Source: Paenibacillus peoriae
GTDB lineage: Bacteria; Bacillota; Bacilli; Paenibacillales; Paenibacillaceae
DNA: 64,000 nt
Assembly (NCBI RefSeq): GCF_022531965.1
Contig: NZ_CP092831.1
Span: 2,552,001 to 2,616,000 of the forward strand
Direction: 5' to 3'
Position numbers and translations under genes: made by a program. Of this stretch, positions 9,399-17,375 are shown piece after piece. How positions within the stretch are numbered: the stretch's first letter is position 1; each line of letters starts with the position of its first letter. Below the pieces are notes generated by a model. That model saw only the letters and a list, made by a program, of their open reading frames with translations. It was not told the origin of the DNA and searched no databases.

Positions 9399-9507
9399 GT
9401 TTTACCGTAATATAGAGCGTCCTTCCACCGGATTTGAGCATTAGACCGAAGGAGCAGAAATAATTATTTCAGTTGCTTGTGATCCAACCCGTATCTCTAA
9501 TTAAAGA

Positions 9508-9537
9508 TTAGTCGCTTGTCCGGTTTCGTGCTATAAT
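9508..9537 (+). promoter_or_regulatory. Extended -10 promoter for the leader ORF and yidC
   Basis: TGCTATAAT gives an extended -10 (TATAAT at 9532-9537). A weak -35 candidate TTAGTC (9508-9513) is 18 bp upstream. Transcription would start near 9544, leaving about 24 nt before the leader start at 9568. Confidence 0.65.
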
Positions 9538-9567
9538 TGTAGCAACAAACCGAAGGAGGTGAATCCC

Positions 9568-9888
9568 TTGTTTGAGCTTCAAGACCTACTCCCTTATTTA
9601 TTTACAATCGGCTTGCTGTGCACAGTGACTTATACGTATCTCGCTCATTTGCACGGCAATGTACCCGAATGCTGGGTCGAAGGTGGGCCCGTGAGGTCTC
9701 ATGCCTCTCCGCAGATGCCGATGTCTGCCCGTGGACAGGACATGCCTGTCCGGCTGGCCCGACATATCCGGCGTAAAGAAGCGCCGGATGAAGATGCATC
9801 CGATTGTTCTCCCTCGTTGAACGATGGCACAGCCAATCAACGAGGAGGAACATATGAAACGATTCAAGGGATTCACCTTTTGGGGTAA
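9568..9888 (+). CDS. Candidate regulatory leader peptide upstream of yidC (MifM-like organisation)
   Basis: The TTG start at 9568 sits 8 nt after a full AAGGAGG (9553-9559). It encodes about 106 aa: one N-terminal membrane helix (about residues 8-28, LPYLFTIGLLCTVTYTYLAH) and a long hydrophilic tail with a basic stretch (RLARHIRRK) followed by an acidic patch PDEDASD (residues 73-79, nt 9784-9804). The frame ends at 9888, inside yidC. In B. subtilis, MifM has one membrane helix and an acidic arrest region, and it stalls ribosomes to open a hairpin that hides the yidC2 Shine-Dalgarno. I see the same arrangement here but no clear sequence identity. Alternative: a simple translationally coupled small membrane protein. 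Confidence 0.65.
   Translation: MFELQDLLPYLFTIGLLCTVTYTYLAHLHGNVPECWVEGGPVRSHASPQMPMSARGQDMPVRLARHIRRKEAPDEDASDCSPSLNDGTANQRGGTYETIQGIHLLG
9807..9849 (+). promoter_or_regulatory. Hairpin sequestering the yidC Shine-Dalgarno
   Basis: CCTCGTTGA (9812-9820) is perfectly complementary to TCAACGAGG (9837-9845). With one bulged C the helix extends through TTCT (9807-9810) to cover GGAGG of the yidC ribosome binding site. An inner TGGC-ACA-GCCA (9825-9835) caps the stem. The left arm lies within the leader ORF, 8 nt after its acidic codons, so a ribosome paused there would melt it. Confidence 0.75.
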
Positions 9889-10687
9889 AAAAGAACGGAT
9901 ATTTGGATTAATGGTAGCGTTGGCGGTGGTCATGCTACTGTCTGGTTGTGGTGCGAATGCTGCGGAGATAAATGCACAGACACCCGGATTTTTTAATCAT
10001 TACGTGGTGTTCCCGCTTTCTTGGCTTATTCAGCAATTGGCGCAATGGTTTGGTGGAAGCTTTGGGCTGGCGATTATGACATTGACATTCATTGTCCGTC
10101 TGGCCTTACTGCCTCTTATGATGCGTCAAACGCGTGCCCAGCAGGGTATGAAGCGCAAGATGAGCGCTATGCAGCCCGACTTGGACCGAATTAAGAAGAA
10201 GTATGAAAACAAGAAAGATACCACCAGCCAGCAGAGTATGCAGCAGGAAATGATGTCGCTTTACAAAGAACATCAATTCAATCCGCTTAATATCGGTTGT
10301 CTGCCTATTCTCATTCAGCTCCCGATCTTGAGCGGTATGTATACAGCAATCCGCTTAACCCCGGAGCTCGCATCTCACTCTTTCCTATGGTTCCGGCTCG
10401 GACAGCCGGACTGGGTTTTGTCAATCGTCGTCGCAATTGTATACTTGGCACAGGCCAAGCTTTCTCAGTTTCAGATGACGCCTGACCAGCGCAAGCAATT
10501 TGCGATCATGGGCTATCTTTCACCGATTATGATGGCGGTCTTTTCCTTCAATGCCCCTGCTGCCATGCCATTATATTGGACAGTAAGCGGCACCTTCTTG
10601 CTGCTTCAGTCGCTGTGGTTCCGCAGACGCTATCCAATAGAGGAAGCAGAGAGTAAGGTTAAACTTGGAGAAGTCACACCAACCTAA
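9854..10687 (+). CDS. yidC: Membrane protein insertase YidC/Oxa1/SpoIIIJ family
   Basis: 277 aa from the ATG at 9854 (CGAGGAGGAACAT before it); an upstream in-frame ATG at 9824 lies in the hairpin loop and has no ribosome binding site. A lipoprotein signal ends at LSGC (residues about 28-31), usual for Gram-positive YidC. Five hydrophobic helices follow, with the family core FNPLNIGCLPILIQLPIL and APAAMPLYWTVSG. The conserved hydrophilic-groove arginine is in FIVRLALLPLMMRQTRAQQ. It inserts membrane proteins alone or with SecYEG. Most Bacilli have two paralogues; the leader and hairpin suggest this is the inducible one. Confidence 0.95.
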   Translation: MKRFKGFTFWGKKERIFGLMVALAVVMLLSGCGANAAEINAQTPGFFNHYVVFPLSWLIQQLAQWFGGSFGLAIMTLTFIVRLALLPLMMRQTRAQQGMKRKMSAMQPDLDRIKKKYENKKDTTSQQSMQQEMMSLYKEHQFNPLNIGCLPILIQLPILSGMYTAIRLTPELASHSFLWFRLGQPDWVLSIVVAIVYLAQAKLSQFQMTPDQRKQFAIMGYLSPIMMAVFSFNAPAAMPLYWTVSGTFLLLQSLWFRRRYPIEEAESKVKLGEVTPT

Positions 10688-11029
10688 TTAGTAGATGATG
10701 CTTGTTTAACTTGGGAATTACGTTTGTAGTATGCCACGTGTAATCATAGGATGTCATTCGAGCCGTTTATAAGGCTTGAATGGCGTCCTTTTTTGTTGCT
10801 GCTTTTTTCGCTACAGTCCGCTTGCGATTTTGTAGTCAATATGAATTTCTTATATTATAAAATGATTCTGAAAGTGATATTTTTTGAAAACGGGTTTCAT
10901 TATGTGGAGGATGCAACTAATTCTTTTAATGAAATGATAAGGGAAAAGTGGGCAAAGTAAGACCTATATCTAAGCTAATGCTGCACTTTGTTTTATCACG
11001 CAATGAATATTATGGAGGAACTACAGAAA
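10688..11029 (+). other. Intergenic region between yidC and the PAP2 gene
   Basis: The first part holds the yidC terminator (10749-10794). The rest is AT-rich with a 69-codon open frame that begins inside the terminator stem and lacks a ribosome binding site, so I do not call it. The PAP2 promoter should lie near 10940-11000 but no clear boxes stand out. Confidence 0.4.
10749..10794 (+). terminator. Terminator after yidC
   Basis: GGATGTCATTCGAGCC (10749-10764) pairs imperfectly with GGCTTGAATGGCGTCC (10773-10788), followed by a six-T run. Confidence 0.85.
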
Positions 11030-11704
11030 ATGAAGCAAACATCAACAAAGCTGCCCATTTCCTTGGCTCTGCTCACATGTATAGTATGTGCATTCGGTTT
11101 TGGCTTAATCGCATTATGGGTGAGTGACCATCAAGTTCGGCATTTTGACCAGGAAATTATTTCGGTTATTGGACAACTGGAGTCGCCCGCCATGACCCGT
11201 GTAATGAAATTTTTCACCATGATCGGCAGCGGAATTCCAGTTGTGATCATTGTTTTAATGGCCATGTTCGTGCTCTATAGAGTATTGGGACACCGCAGAG
11301 AACTGCTTTTTTTGGCGGCTGGTGTATTGGGATCGGTAATGCTGAATACGATACTGAAAGTACTTTTTCAGCGTGCGAGACCGGAGATTCACCGTATTAT
11401 TGAAGAGAATGGATACAGCTTTCCAAGCGGACATTCCATGACAGCTTTCAGCATGTATGCGGCGCTGACATTTTTAGTGTGGAAGCATGTTCCTTCTAGG
11501 CTGGGGCGTATCCTTCTTATTGTACTCAGCAGCCTGCTGATTGTAGCAATCGGGACGAGCCGCATTTATTTGGGCGTACATTATCCGAGCGACGTTGTGG
11601 GTGGCTATTTTATGAGTGGCTGCTGGATGGCAGCTTGTATTTGGTTTTATCAGCGGTACGAAGAACGACGAATGCTGTCACTTCGCTCTAAATCGACAGC
11701 ATAA
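11030..11704 (+). CDS. PAP2-family membrane phosphatase
   Basis: 224 aa from the ATG at 11030, which has GGAGG 11 nt upstream; upstream ATGs at 11003 and 11012 are less well placed. The three acid-phosphatase motifs are complete: KVLFQRARPE (KxxxxxxRP), PSGHSMTAF (PSGH) and SRIYLGVHYPSDVVGG (SRxxxxxHxxxD). About six hydrophobic helices. The family removes phosphate from lipid substrates such as undecaprenyl diphosphate, phosphatidate or phosphatidylglycerol phosphate; the substrate here is unknown. A second PAP2 gene lies convergently next door, sharing a terminator. Confidence 0.92.
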   Translation: MKQTSTKLPISLALLTCIVCAFGFGLIALWVSDHQVRHFDQEIISVIGQLESPAMTRVMKFFTMIGSGIPVVIIVLMAMFVLYRVLGHRRELLFLAAGVLGSVMLNTILKVLFQRARPEIHRIIEENGYSFPSGHSMTAFSMYAALTFLVWKHVPSRLGRILLIVLSSLLIVAIGTSRIYLGVHYPSDVVGGYFMSGCWMAACIWFYQRYEERRMLSLRSKSTA

Positions 11705-11730
11705 CGGGTTGCATAAATAATGAAGTTTCT

Positions 11731-11761
11731 AAAAAAAGCAGACGCTTTAGCGTCTGCTTTT
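11731..11761. terminator. Bidirectional terminator between the two PAP2 genes
   Basis: AAAGCAGACGC-TTTA-GCGTCTGCTTT with A- and T-runs on the two sides; it overlaps the last codons of the minus-strand gene. Confidence 0.88.
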
Positions 11762-12397
11762 CATTTGGACAGAGGAAGTGTGTTCAGTCATCTTGGTTCT
11801 GGCCTGTTCACCAGGCTTGAGCCCCAGCTTCTGCTCCCATTTTTCATAAAATATAATAGCCGCCTGCATAAAGATGCCAGGTAGCTTCCGACTTCGAATG
11901 AATTGATGAACGCCGATGGCACAACCTGCACCAATAAGCGCACCTGCCAAAATATCCGAGGGATAATGCACTCCGGTCCATACGCGGGATACTGCGATGA
12001 GTACAGCTAAAATAACCCAGAGAACACGAAATTTTTGATGATGAAGCCATAAAATGGCAGCCAGAGAAAACGCTCCAAGTGCATGGTTACTCGGGAATGA
12101 AGCATTGGGATCATGATGAATAAGCTGAATGACTGAATGTCCGACAAAAGGCCGATCTCTGTAAAACAAATGTCCAAGACCCCAACTAATTACAAAGCCG
12201 ATACAAACCGTTATAACGGCTTCTAAAACCATCATTCGATGCGGCATTTTAAAGGTGAACCAGTAAATCAGCAAAGCCACTCCGAATAAATACGGTGCAT
12301 ATTGCGCCAAGAAACGCATGGTTCCATTCAAAAAGGCGAGGGAATTAGCGAGTTCATTGATCCAGTGAAATAAAGCATAGTCTACATTAATTAACAT
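11747..12397 (-). CDS. bcrC: Undecaprenyl-diphosphatase, BcrC type (PAP2 superfamily)
   Basis: 216 aa from the ATG at 12397, preceded by AAGGAGTAA; this gives the typical N-terminus MLINVDYALFHWINELA of BcrC/YbjG proteins. Motifs: GHLFYRDRPF, FPSNHALGAFSL (PSxH) and SRVWTGVHYPSDILAG. BcrC hydrolyses undecaprenyl pyrophosphate outside the membrane and recycles the cell-wall lipid carrier; overproduction gives bacitracin tolerance. An in-frame start at 12436 would add 13 residues but lacks support. It is divergent from the two-component system at 12544, which could sense envelope stress; that link is only positional. Confidence 0.88.
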   Translation of the reverse strand: MLINVDYALFHWINELANSLAFLNGTMRFLAQYAPYLFGVALLIYWFTFKMPHRMMVLEAVITVCIGFVISWGLGHLFYRDRPFVGHSVIQLIHHDPNASFPSNHALGAFSLAAILWLHHQKFRVLWVILAVLIAVSRVWTGVHYPSDILAGALIGAGCAIGVHQFIRSRKLPGIFMQAAIIFYEKWEQKLGLKPGEQARTKMTEHTSSVQMKSRR

Positions 12398-12543
12398 GAA
12401 TAAATTACTCCTTAACATCAAAAAATTGAATAACAAAGTTATATTATAGAGCGACTACACGGATAAAAGCTTAAAATCAAATAAAAAATGAATGTCATTT
12501 CCGTTACTCATTTGCTTTTTCTATAGAAATAGGTGGTTTTGCG

Positions 12544-13257
12544 ATGGAAAAGTCGGTGCTGGTCATTGATGATGAAGAGAAGATATCCAGATTGCTTCAG
12601 TTGGAGTTATCCCATGAAGGATATGCAGTTGAAATCGCACAAACGGGCAGAGAAGGATTGGAAAAAGCTCTAGCACGTACATGGGATATCATCATTCTGG
12701 ATGTCATGCTGCCGAAAATGAACGGGGTCGAGGTGCTGAAGCAGATTCGAAAAGTGAACAATCATACACCAGTAATTATGGTCACTGCACGTAACACGAC
12801 TCCTGATAAGGTTTCAGGTCTGGATGAAGGTGCCAATGATTACATTACGAAGCCTTTTGAGATTGAGGAGTTATTAGCGCGGATGCGGGCCAGTATGAGG
12901 CATCAAATGGAGCCAACAGCTACCGCTTCACAAAAAGAGGACAAGTTGTCGTCCAGGCTCCAAGTGGATAGTTTGGTGTTGGAACGCAAGACTAGGTCAG
13001 TGGTGCGGGAAGAAAACCGAATCGAACTGACGCCCAAAGAATATGATCTGCTTCTCTATCTGATGGAGCACAAAAATCAGGTATTGCAGCGGGACGAATT
13101 GATTCAGAACGTGTGGGGGTTTGATTTTGTTGGTGATACGAATGTCGTAGATGTGTATATCCGGTATGTTCGCAAAAAAATTGATCATGGATACAAAAAG
13201 AAATTAATTAAAACCGTACGTGGTGTGGGGTACTGCATCAGGGAGGAAGAACATTGA
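12544..13257 (+). CDS. OmpR/PhoB-family response regulator
   Basis: 237 aa. The receiver domain (residues 1-118) has the acidic pocket DDEE, phosphoacceptor D53 (ILDVMLPKMNG) and conserved lysine (ITKPFE). The winged-helix DNA-binding domain (about 140-235) contains LTPKEYDLLLYLMEHKNQVLQRDELIQNVWG and VDVYIRYVRKKID. Its stop overlaps the TTG start of the sensor kinase (TTGA, 13254-13257), so they form a translationally coupled pair. Regulon unknown; neighbours are cell-envelope genes. Confidence 0.94.
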   Translation: MEKSVLVIDDEEKISRLLQLELSHEGYAVEIAQTGREGLEKALARTWDIIILDVMLPKMNGVEVLKQIRKVNNHTPVIMVTARNTTPDKVSGLDEGANDYITKPFEIEELLARMRASMRHQMEPTATASQKEDKLSSRLQVDSLVLERKTRSVVREENRIELTPKEYDLLLYLMEHKNQVLQRDELIQNVWGFDFVGDTNVVDVYIRYVRKKIDHGYKKKLIKTVRGVGYCIREEEH

Positions 13258-14630
13258 AGCTGCGGACCAAAATCACCCTGCTCAGTTCTATTTTAGTGAT
13301 GATAATACTCCTGTTTGTGGATGTCACGGTTCATTTGTTGTTCGTCAAAATCGCTACGCGAAATGAAAGAGAAGTGCTGCAAAATAAGTGGACTGAAATC
13401 ATTGCCGAAACCGGACATACCATGATTCTGAAGAATGCATGGAGTCCAAAATTGAAAGATGAGCTTTCCGGAGATACTATTCTGAGGGTGTTTGATCAGC
13501 AATCCCGACTTCTGTATGAAGTAAGTCGCCAGTCACGCTTTAAGCTGGGCGATATTCGTTTTAACACTTCTCAAAGCTCTCAATTGACTGATGTACAGGG
13601 TCATAAAATTCTGGTAATCCATCTCCCCGTGCTTTCTCCGGAGGGCAATCAGAAGGGAACGCTGGAGATCGTGGAAAAATGGGATGCACTCGAAACCAAT
13701 CTCGATATTTTAAATACGATTCTCATCACTTCGACTGTAGGAGCAATGATGCTAAGTTTGGTAGGGAGCACGATTTTGGCGAATGCCATATTGCTGCCGA
13801 TTTCCAGTAGTATTCAAACGATGCAGGAAATTGAGAGAAGCTTAAAATTTAAAAAAATCCCCGCTGGCAGTCATAATCAAGATGAATTGTCCCAAATGAC
13901 CGCTACTTTTAACCGAATGATGGAGAGATTAGAAGAAAGCTTTCAGAGCCAGCAGCAGTTTGTTTCAGATGCCTCACATGAACTGAATACCACACTTATG
14001 ATTATTGAGGGCTATGCCAACATGCTGCGGCGGTGGGGCACGCGTGATGAGGACATTCATAAGGAATCCATTGAATCGATCTATGAAGAAACTCAGCGAA
14101 TGCGTACGATGACACAGCAGTTGCTGACTCTTGCCTCCTCACAGCAGAAAGACCCTGAGCCGCATGAGCGGATAGAAATGATCGGTTGTTGTCAACAGGT
14201 AGTAGCGCATCTCAAGCCTGTACATGATCGTCAAATTTCTATTTTAACCGAAGAGAAAGAAATTTGGCTGGATGCCAACCTGACAAAAATGAAGCAATTG
14301 CTAGTGATCCTACTGGATAATGCATTAAAATACAGCTCGGATGAGATTGAAATAGGCTTATCTAAAGATAAAAAGGATGTCTATATCCGGGTTAAGGATT
14401 ATGGGATCGGAATACCTGAGGGCGAGATCAAGCGGGTCTTCGAACGATTTTATCGGGTAGATAGCTCCAGGCATCGTAAAACTGGAGGGACCGGGCTGGG
14501 GTTGCCGATTGCCAAGGCAATTACAGATGCTCATCAGGGTACGATACGTATGGAGAGCGTAGAAGGAGAAGGAACGGTAGTCATCGTCACGCTGCCCCAA
14601 AGACAAAAGGAAAGGCTGTCCCTCCAGTAG
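13254..14630 (+). CDS. Two-component sensor histidine kinase
   Basis: 458 aa from a TTG start at 13254 (GGGAGGAAGAACA upstream). Helix 1 (about 7-33), an external region of about 110 residues, helix 2 (about 147-178), HAMP, HisKA with H242, and HATPase_c (LDNALKYS; DYGIGIPEGEIKRVFERFYR; GGTGLGLPIAKAI). The H-box reads SHELNTTL where most kinases have SHELRTPL; the His, Glu and Thr used for phosphoryl chemistry are kept. A classical extracytoplasmic sensor partnered with the regulator upstream. Signal unknown. Confidence 0.93.
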   Translation: MKLRTKITLLSSILVMIILLFVDVTVHLLFVKIATRNEREVLQNKWTEIIAETGHTMILKNAWSPKLKDELSGDTILRVFDQQSRLLYEVSRQSRFKLGDIRFNTSQSSQLTDVQGHKILVIHLPVLSPEGNQKGTLEIVEKWDALETNLDILNTILITSTVGAMMLSLVGSTILANAILLPISSSIQTMQEIERSLKFKKIPAGSHNQDELSQMTATFNRMMERLEESFQSQQQFVSDASHELNTTLMIIEGYANMLRRWGTRDEDIHKESIESIYEETQRMRTMTQQLLTLASSQQKDPEPHERIEMIGCCQQVVAHLKPVHDRQISILTEEKEIWLDANLTKMKQLLVILLDNALKYSSDEIEIGLSKDKKDVYIRVKDYGIGIPEGEIKRVFERFYRVDSSRHRKTGGTGLGLPIAKAITDAHQGTIRMESVEGEGTVVIVTLPQRQKERLSLQ

Positions 14631-14661
14631 AAATATCTACTCGCGGAACAGCCCTTTTTAT
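14614..14661 (+). terminator. Terminator of the two-component operon
   Basis: GGCTGT (14614-14619) pairs with ACAGCC (14648-14653), with an inner AGTAGA-AATA-TCTACT stem, then a T-run. The stem begins inside the last codons of the kinase. Confidence 0.78.
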
Positions 14662-14712
14662 TGTTATTTGTAAGTTAAGCATTCGGTGGATGGGAATCAA
14701 CTAAAATTTATC

Positions 14713-15186
14713 CTAGAGGACACGACGTGCTGTTGTGTAATTGCGGCTCCACCAGCCCGAATTTAGATCTGTAACCGTTACGCCGCCTTTACCATACGTA
14801 TGCAGAATTTTGCCGTTCCCCATGTAAATGGCTACATGATGAATTGGCGCATAGAAAAAGACCAAATCGCCTTTTTTCAGCTGACTACGCGGTACGAAAG
14901 TGCCAACAGTTGATTGCTGTCTGGACGAACGTGGAAGCTTGATGCCATTTTGTGCAAATACATATTGAGTGAACGAAGAGCAGTCAAAAGATCTTGTATT
15001 GCCTGCTGGGGCTCCATGCTCATAACGCACACCCATAAACTGGGAACCTTTAGAAATAATCTGATCAGCTTTACTTGCCGAAGCGGCATGAGTGGTGGCT
15101 GGCCCAACGACGAAGCTCCCTGCGCTCAATGCCAAAGTCATAGTAAAGCAAATACCCATCCACAATTTTTTTGAAGTACGTTTCAT
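14713..15186 (-). CDS. Secreted NlpC/P60 cell-wall peptidase
   Basis: 157 aa. Signal peptide (MKRTSKKLWMGICFTMTLALSAG to about THAASA). The single NlpC/P60 domain has catalytic Cys in FDCSSFTQYVF, first His in HHVAIYMGNG and a third polar His in ILHTYGKGG; KKGDLVFF is the usual turn. Family members cut D-gamma-glutamyl-meso-DAP or related stem-peptide bonds. No separate wall-binding domain, so a small, diffusible or loosely held hydrolase. A WalR-like box upstream fits control of autolysins. Confidence 0.92.
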   Translation of the reverse strand: MKRTSKKLWMGICFTMTLALSAGSFVVGPATTHAASASKADQIISKGSQFMGVRYEHGAPAGNTRSFDCSSFTQYVFAQNGIKLPRSSRQQSTVGTFVPRSQLKKGDLVFFYAPIHHVAIYMGNGKILHTYGKGGVTVTDLNSGWWSRNYTTARRVL

Positions 15187-15271
15187 ATATAAATTCCTCC
15201 GTTATTCGTATTGTGTTGATGTCCTGAAATGACAATAACACAAATAAAATGTCCGGAATTTACCACTCATG

Positions 15272-15288
15272 GTTACAAACCTGTTACC
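15272..15288 (-). promoter_or_regulatory. WalR-like box upstream of the NlpC/P60 gene
   Basis: Read on the minus strand: GGTAAC-AGGTT-TGTAAC, two hexamers with 5-bp spacing. The WalR (YycF) consensus is TGTWAH-N5-TGTWAH; one mismatch here. WalR controls cell-wall hydrolases in Firmicutes. Confidence 0.5.
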
Positions 15289-15345
15289 CCAACGCTTTGT
15301 CCTCATTTATTAGAAAACGATGAGAATTTTCTCCTTAATTTTAGC

Positions 15346-15375
15346 TTGACAAATTGTATAGACTCCCCTTATAGA
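15346..15375 (+). promoter_or_regulatory. Rightward sigma-A type promoter upstream of the glycosyltransferase
   Basis: TTGACA (15346-15351), 18 bp, TATAGA (15370-15375). Perfect -35, four of six at -10. Confidence 0.6.
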
Positions 15376-15539
15376 TAGGCTCGTATGGCAAAAAACGACT
15401 TGCAGACGATTGGCACAAGCAATCACGCAAAATATACATACCTATATACTACAGTTTATAACTTGTACGGGAGTATGCTCTGATTCCCGTTGACATCGTA
15501 AGGATCACACCGTATTTCCGGTCAGGAAGGGGAATTCGT

Positions 15540-16574
15540 ATGGCTTCAAGGCAGAATAAAGCACTCAAAAAACGGCGTCTAACCATTGTTCAGGTCATTT
15601 CCAACTATCCCGATGCACAACCGGTACCCTCTAACAAAGGCGGAACGGAAAAGGTCGTGCATGAATTAACTGAGGAATTGGTGAGACGAGGGCATCATGT
15701 ATCGCTGTTTGCCGCCCGTGGGAGCAGGAGCAGTGCGCGGTTGATTACCTACCCCAAGGGTTTGAAACAAAGTCAGATCCCCCAATATGTACTCCGGCAT
15801 ATGCCTTCCAACACACATATCATTCATGATCATACTTTTCGTTCTTCTGTGGGACGTAGGAAGCTGCCTTGTCCATCAGTATGCACCGTTCATCTTCCAG
15901 TGAAGAGACACGGTAAAAACCCGGTATATGTCAGTAAACGAGCGCGTCAGCTGATGGGCAGGGGCAAAGGTTTTTATATCTATAATGGTATCAACACCCA
16001 TGAATACGAGTTCAGCAGTGAGAAGCGTGGCTACTTGCTGTTTATGGGCAGAATCATACGAGATAAAGGTGTATTGCAGGCCATTCAGGTTGCAGAACGA
16101 ACAGGAAAAAAACTGCTTATTGCAGGTCCTATCAAAGCTCCAGAATTTTTCCGTAAAGAGATTCAGAAACGAATTCAGCGTAATCCGAATATACGCTATG
16201 TAGGTGCAGTTGGAGGTGCTCAGAAACAGAAGCTGCTGAAACATGCAGAGTGTCTGCTGTTTCCGACACTGTGGGAAGAGCCATTTGGACTCGTAATGGT
16301 CGAGGCCATGGCTTGTGGAACACCGGTGCTGGCATTAAAAAATGGCTCCGTTCCCGAGGTACTCTTGGGCTTTCCACAGTTGATTTGCAAATCAGTTAGC
16401 CAAATGGCAGGAAAGGCACAGCAAAAAAATTATCCGTCACCAGCGCAGCTTCGTTCATATGTCAACCAAAGATTTACCAACAAACAGATGACCAGTAACT
16501 ACTTAAGACTATACCGTGAAATCATCCGTCGGCGAGAACAGAAGAGAGGACAACGACAGCCTATACGGAGGTGA
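15540..16574 (+). CDS. GT4-type glycosyltransferase
   Basis: 344 aa. GT-B fold: N-terminal half with VISNYPDAQPVPSNKGGTEKVVHELTEELVRRGHHVSLFA, and C-terminal half with GRIIRDKGVLQAIQVAERTGKKLLIAG and the nucleotide-sugar E-x7-E motif EEPFGLVMVEAMACGTPV. Probably retaining, cytoplasmic, using a UDP- or GDP-sugar. GGAAGGGG precedes the ATG. It overlaps the ribosome binding region of the M14-like gene at 16580, so the two are one operon. Nearby ManC makes GDP-mannose, a plausible donor; that is inference. Confidence 0.9.
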   Translation: MASRQNKALKKRRLTIVQVISNYPDAQPVPSNKGGTEKVVHELTEELVRRGHHVSLFAARGSRSSARLITYPKGLKQSQIPQYVLRHMPSNTHIIHDHTFRSSVGRRKLPCPSVCTVHLPVKRHGKNPVYVSKRARQLMGRGKGFYIYNGINTHEYEFSSEKRGYLLFMGRIIRDKGVLQAIQVAERTGKKLLIAGPIKAPEFFRKEIQKRIQRNPNIRYVGAVGGAQKQKLLKHAECLLFPTLWEEPFGLVMVEAMACGTPVLALKNGSVPEVLLGFPQLICKSVSQMAGKAQQKNYPSPAQLRSYVNQRFTNKQMTSNYLRLYREIIRRREQKRGQRQPIRR

Positions 16575-16579
16575 AGGGG

Positions 16580-17275
16580 ATGCAGGTCAAACGATATATG
16601 CTCGGAAATGGCTCTTGGGCAACTCCTTATTATATAGTCACAGGGGGGCAGAAAGGTCCGTGTGTGATGGTGGTCGCGGGGATACATGGTAATGAAATAG
16701 CTAGCATACGAGCTGCTGAGAAACTGGTGAAGCTTTTGAATCAGCAAAAACTGCGAATTAGCCAGGGTAAGCTTATAATTGTACCGATTGTAAACCAAAA
16801 GGCTTACCGCAAACGGATTAGAGGAATACCTGATCTTAATCGAACCTTTCCGCGCAAAAAAAAGCAGCTAGCAACACAACCGCTTTCCGCTGCTCTATTC
16901 AAATTAACACAAAAGCATCAACCTGAATGGTACCTCGACTTGCATGAGGCTAACGGATTGTCACAAAAGGATGCCAAGGTGCTTGGTCAAACGCTGATCT
17001 CCAACAAGGGTAATCCGGTGGTTCCTACGGTTCGTCGGATTATTAAGCGAATGAATCGCTCCATCCAGGTGAGCGACCGACATTTCAACATTCGGCTGCA
17101 TGAGCTTCCAGGTTCCTCCCGCACCGCTGTAGCCCGTATTTTAGGTGCACGCGCGGTTACCGTGGAAACGGGTTGGAGCCTGCCTAAGAAAGTACGCATA
17201 CACTATCAGTTGGAGATCGTTCAGCATTTTTTAAAAGAAGCCGGAATAGTCAAAGGTAACTGCATCACAAAATAA
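16580..17275 (+). CDS. Succinylglutamate desuccinylase/aspartoacylase-like (M14 fold) zinc hydrolase
   Basis: 231 aa from the ATG at 16580 (GGAGG 8 nt upstream; a GTG at 16571 is inside the ribosome binding site). Zinc ligands: His and Glu in VVAGIHGNEIAS and His in DLHEANG; the Glu in TVETGWS is the likely general base. IPDLNRTFP is the usual family segment. Substrate unknown. The family includes deacylases and peptide-trimming carboxypeptidases. Coupled to the GT4 gene upstream, so possibly acting on a cell-surface glycan or peptide. Confidence 0.85.
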   Translation: MQVKRYMLGNGSWATPYYIVTGGQKGPCVMVVAGIHGNEIASIRAAEKLVKLLNQQKLRISQGKLIIVPIVNQKAYRKRIRGIPDLNRTFPRKKKQLATQPLSAALFKLTQKHQPEWYLDLHEANGLSQKDAKVLGQTLISNKGNPVVPTVRRIIKRMNRSIQVSDRHFNIRLHELPGSSRTAVARILGARAVTVETGWSLPKKVRIHYQLEIVQHFLKEAGIVKGNCITK

Positions 17276-17276
17276 T

Positions 17277-17326
17277 ATCGCTTCTGGAGCAAGGGCTTTT
17301 TCACCTTGCTCAGAAGCGATTTTTTA
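17277..17326 (+). terminator. Strong terminator after the M14-like gene
   Basis: ATCGCTTCTG...AGAAGCGAT with inner GAGCAAGG/CCTTGCTC and a T-run at 17320-17326. Confidence 0.9.
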
Positions 17327-17375
17327 TGTGCGACCTGCGACCTTCGTTCAGAATCCGTAGCGTGCATTATATCTG

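Larger units (their letters stand above)
15187..15539. other. Divergent intergenic region, NlpC/P60 gene to glycosyltransferase
   Basis: No gene seen in these 353 bases. It holds the WalR-like box (15272-15288) and a rightward promoter (15346-15375); the 160 bases between that promoter and the glycosyltransferase start form a long untranslated leader without an evident riboswitch motif. Confidence 0.5.

Noticed and set aside
9598..9933. Two overlapping minus-strand open frames opposite the leader and yidC start
   Set aside because: No ribosome binding site; they are explained by the high-GC leader frame on the other strand.
10751..10960. 69-codon open frame after yidC
   Set aside because: It begins inside the yidC terminator stem, has no ribosome binding site and is AT-rich.
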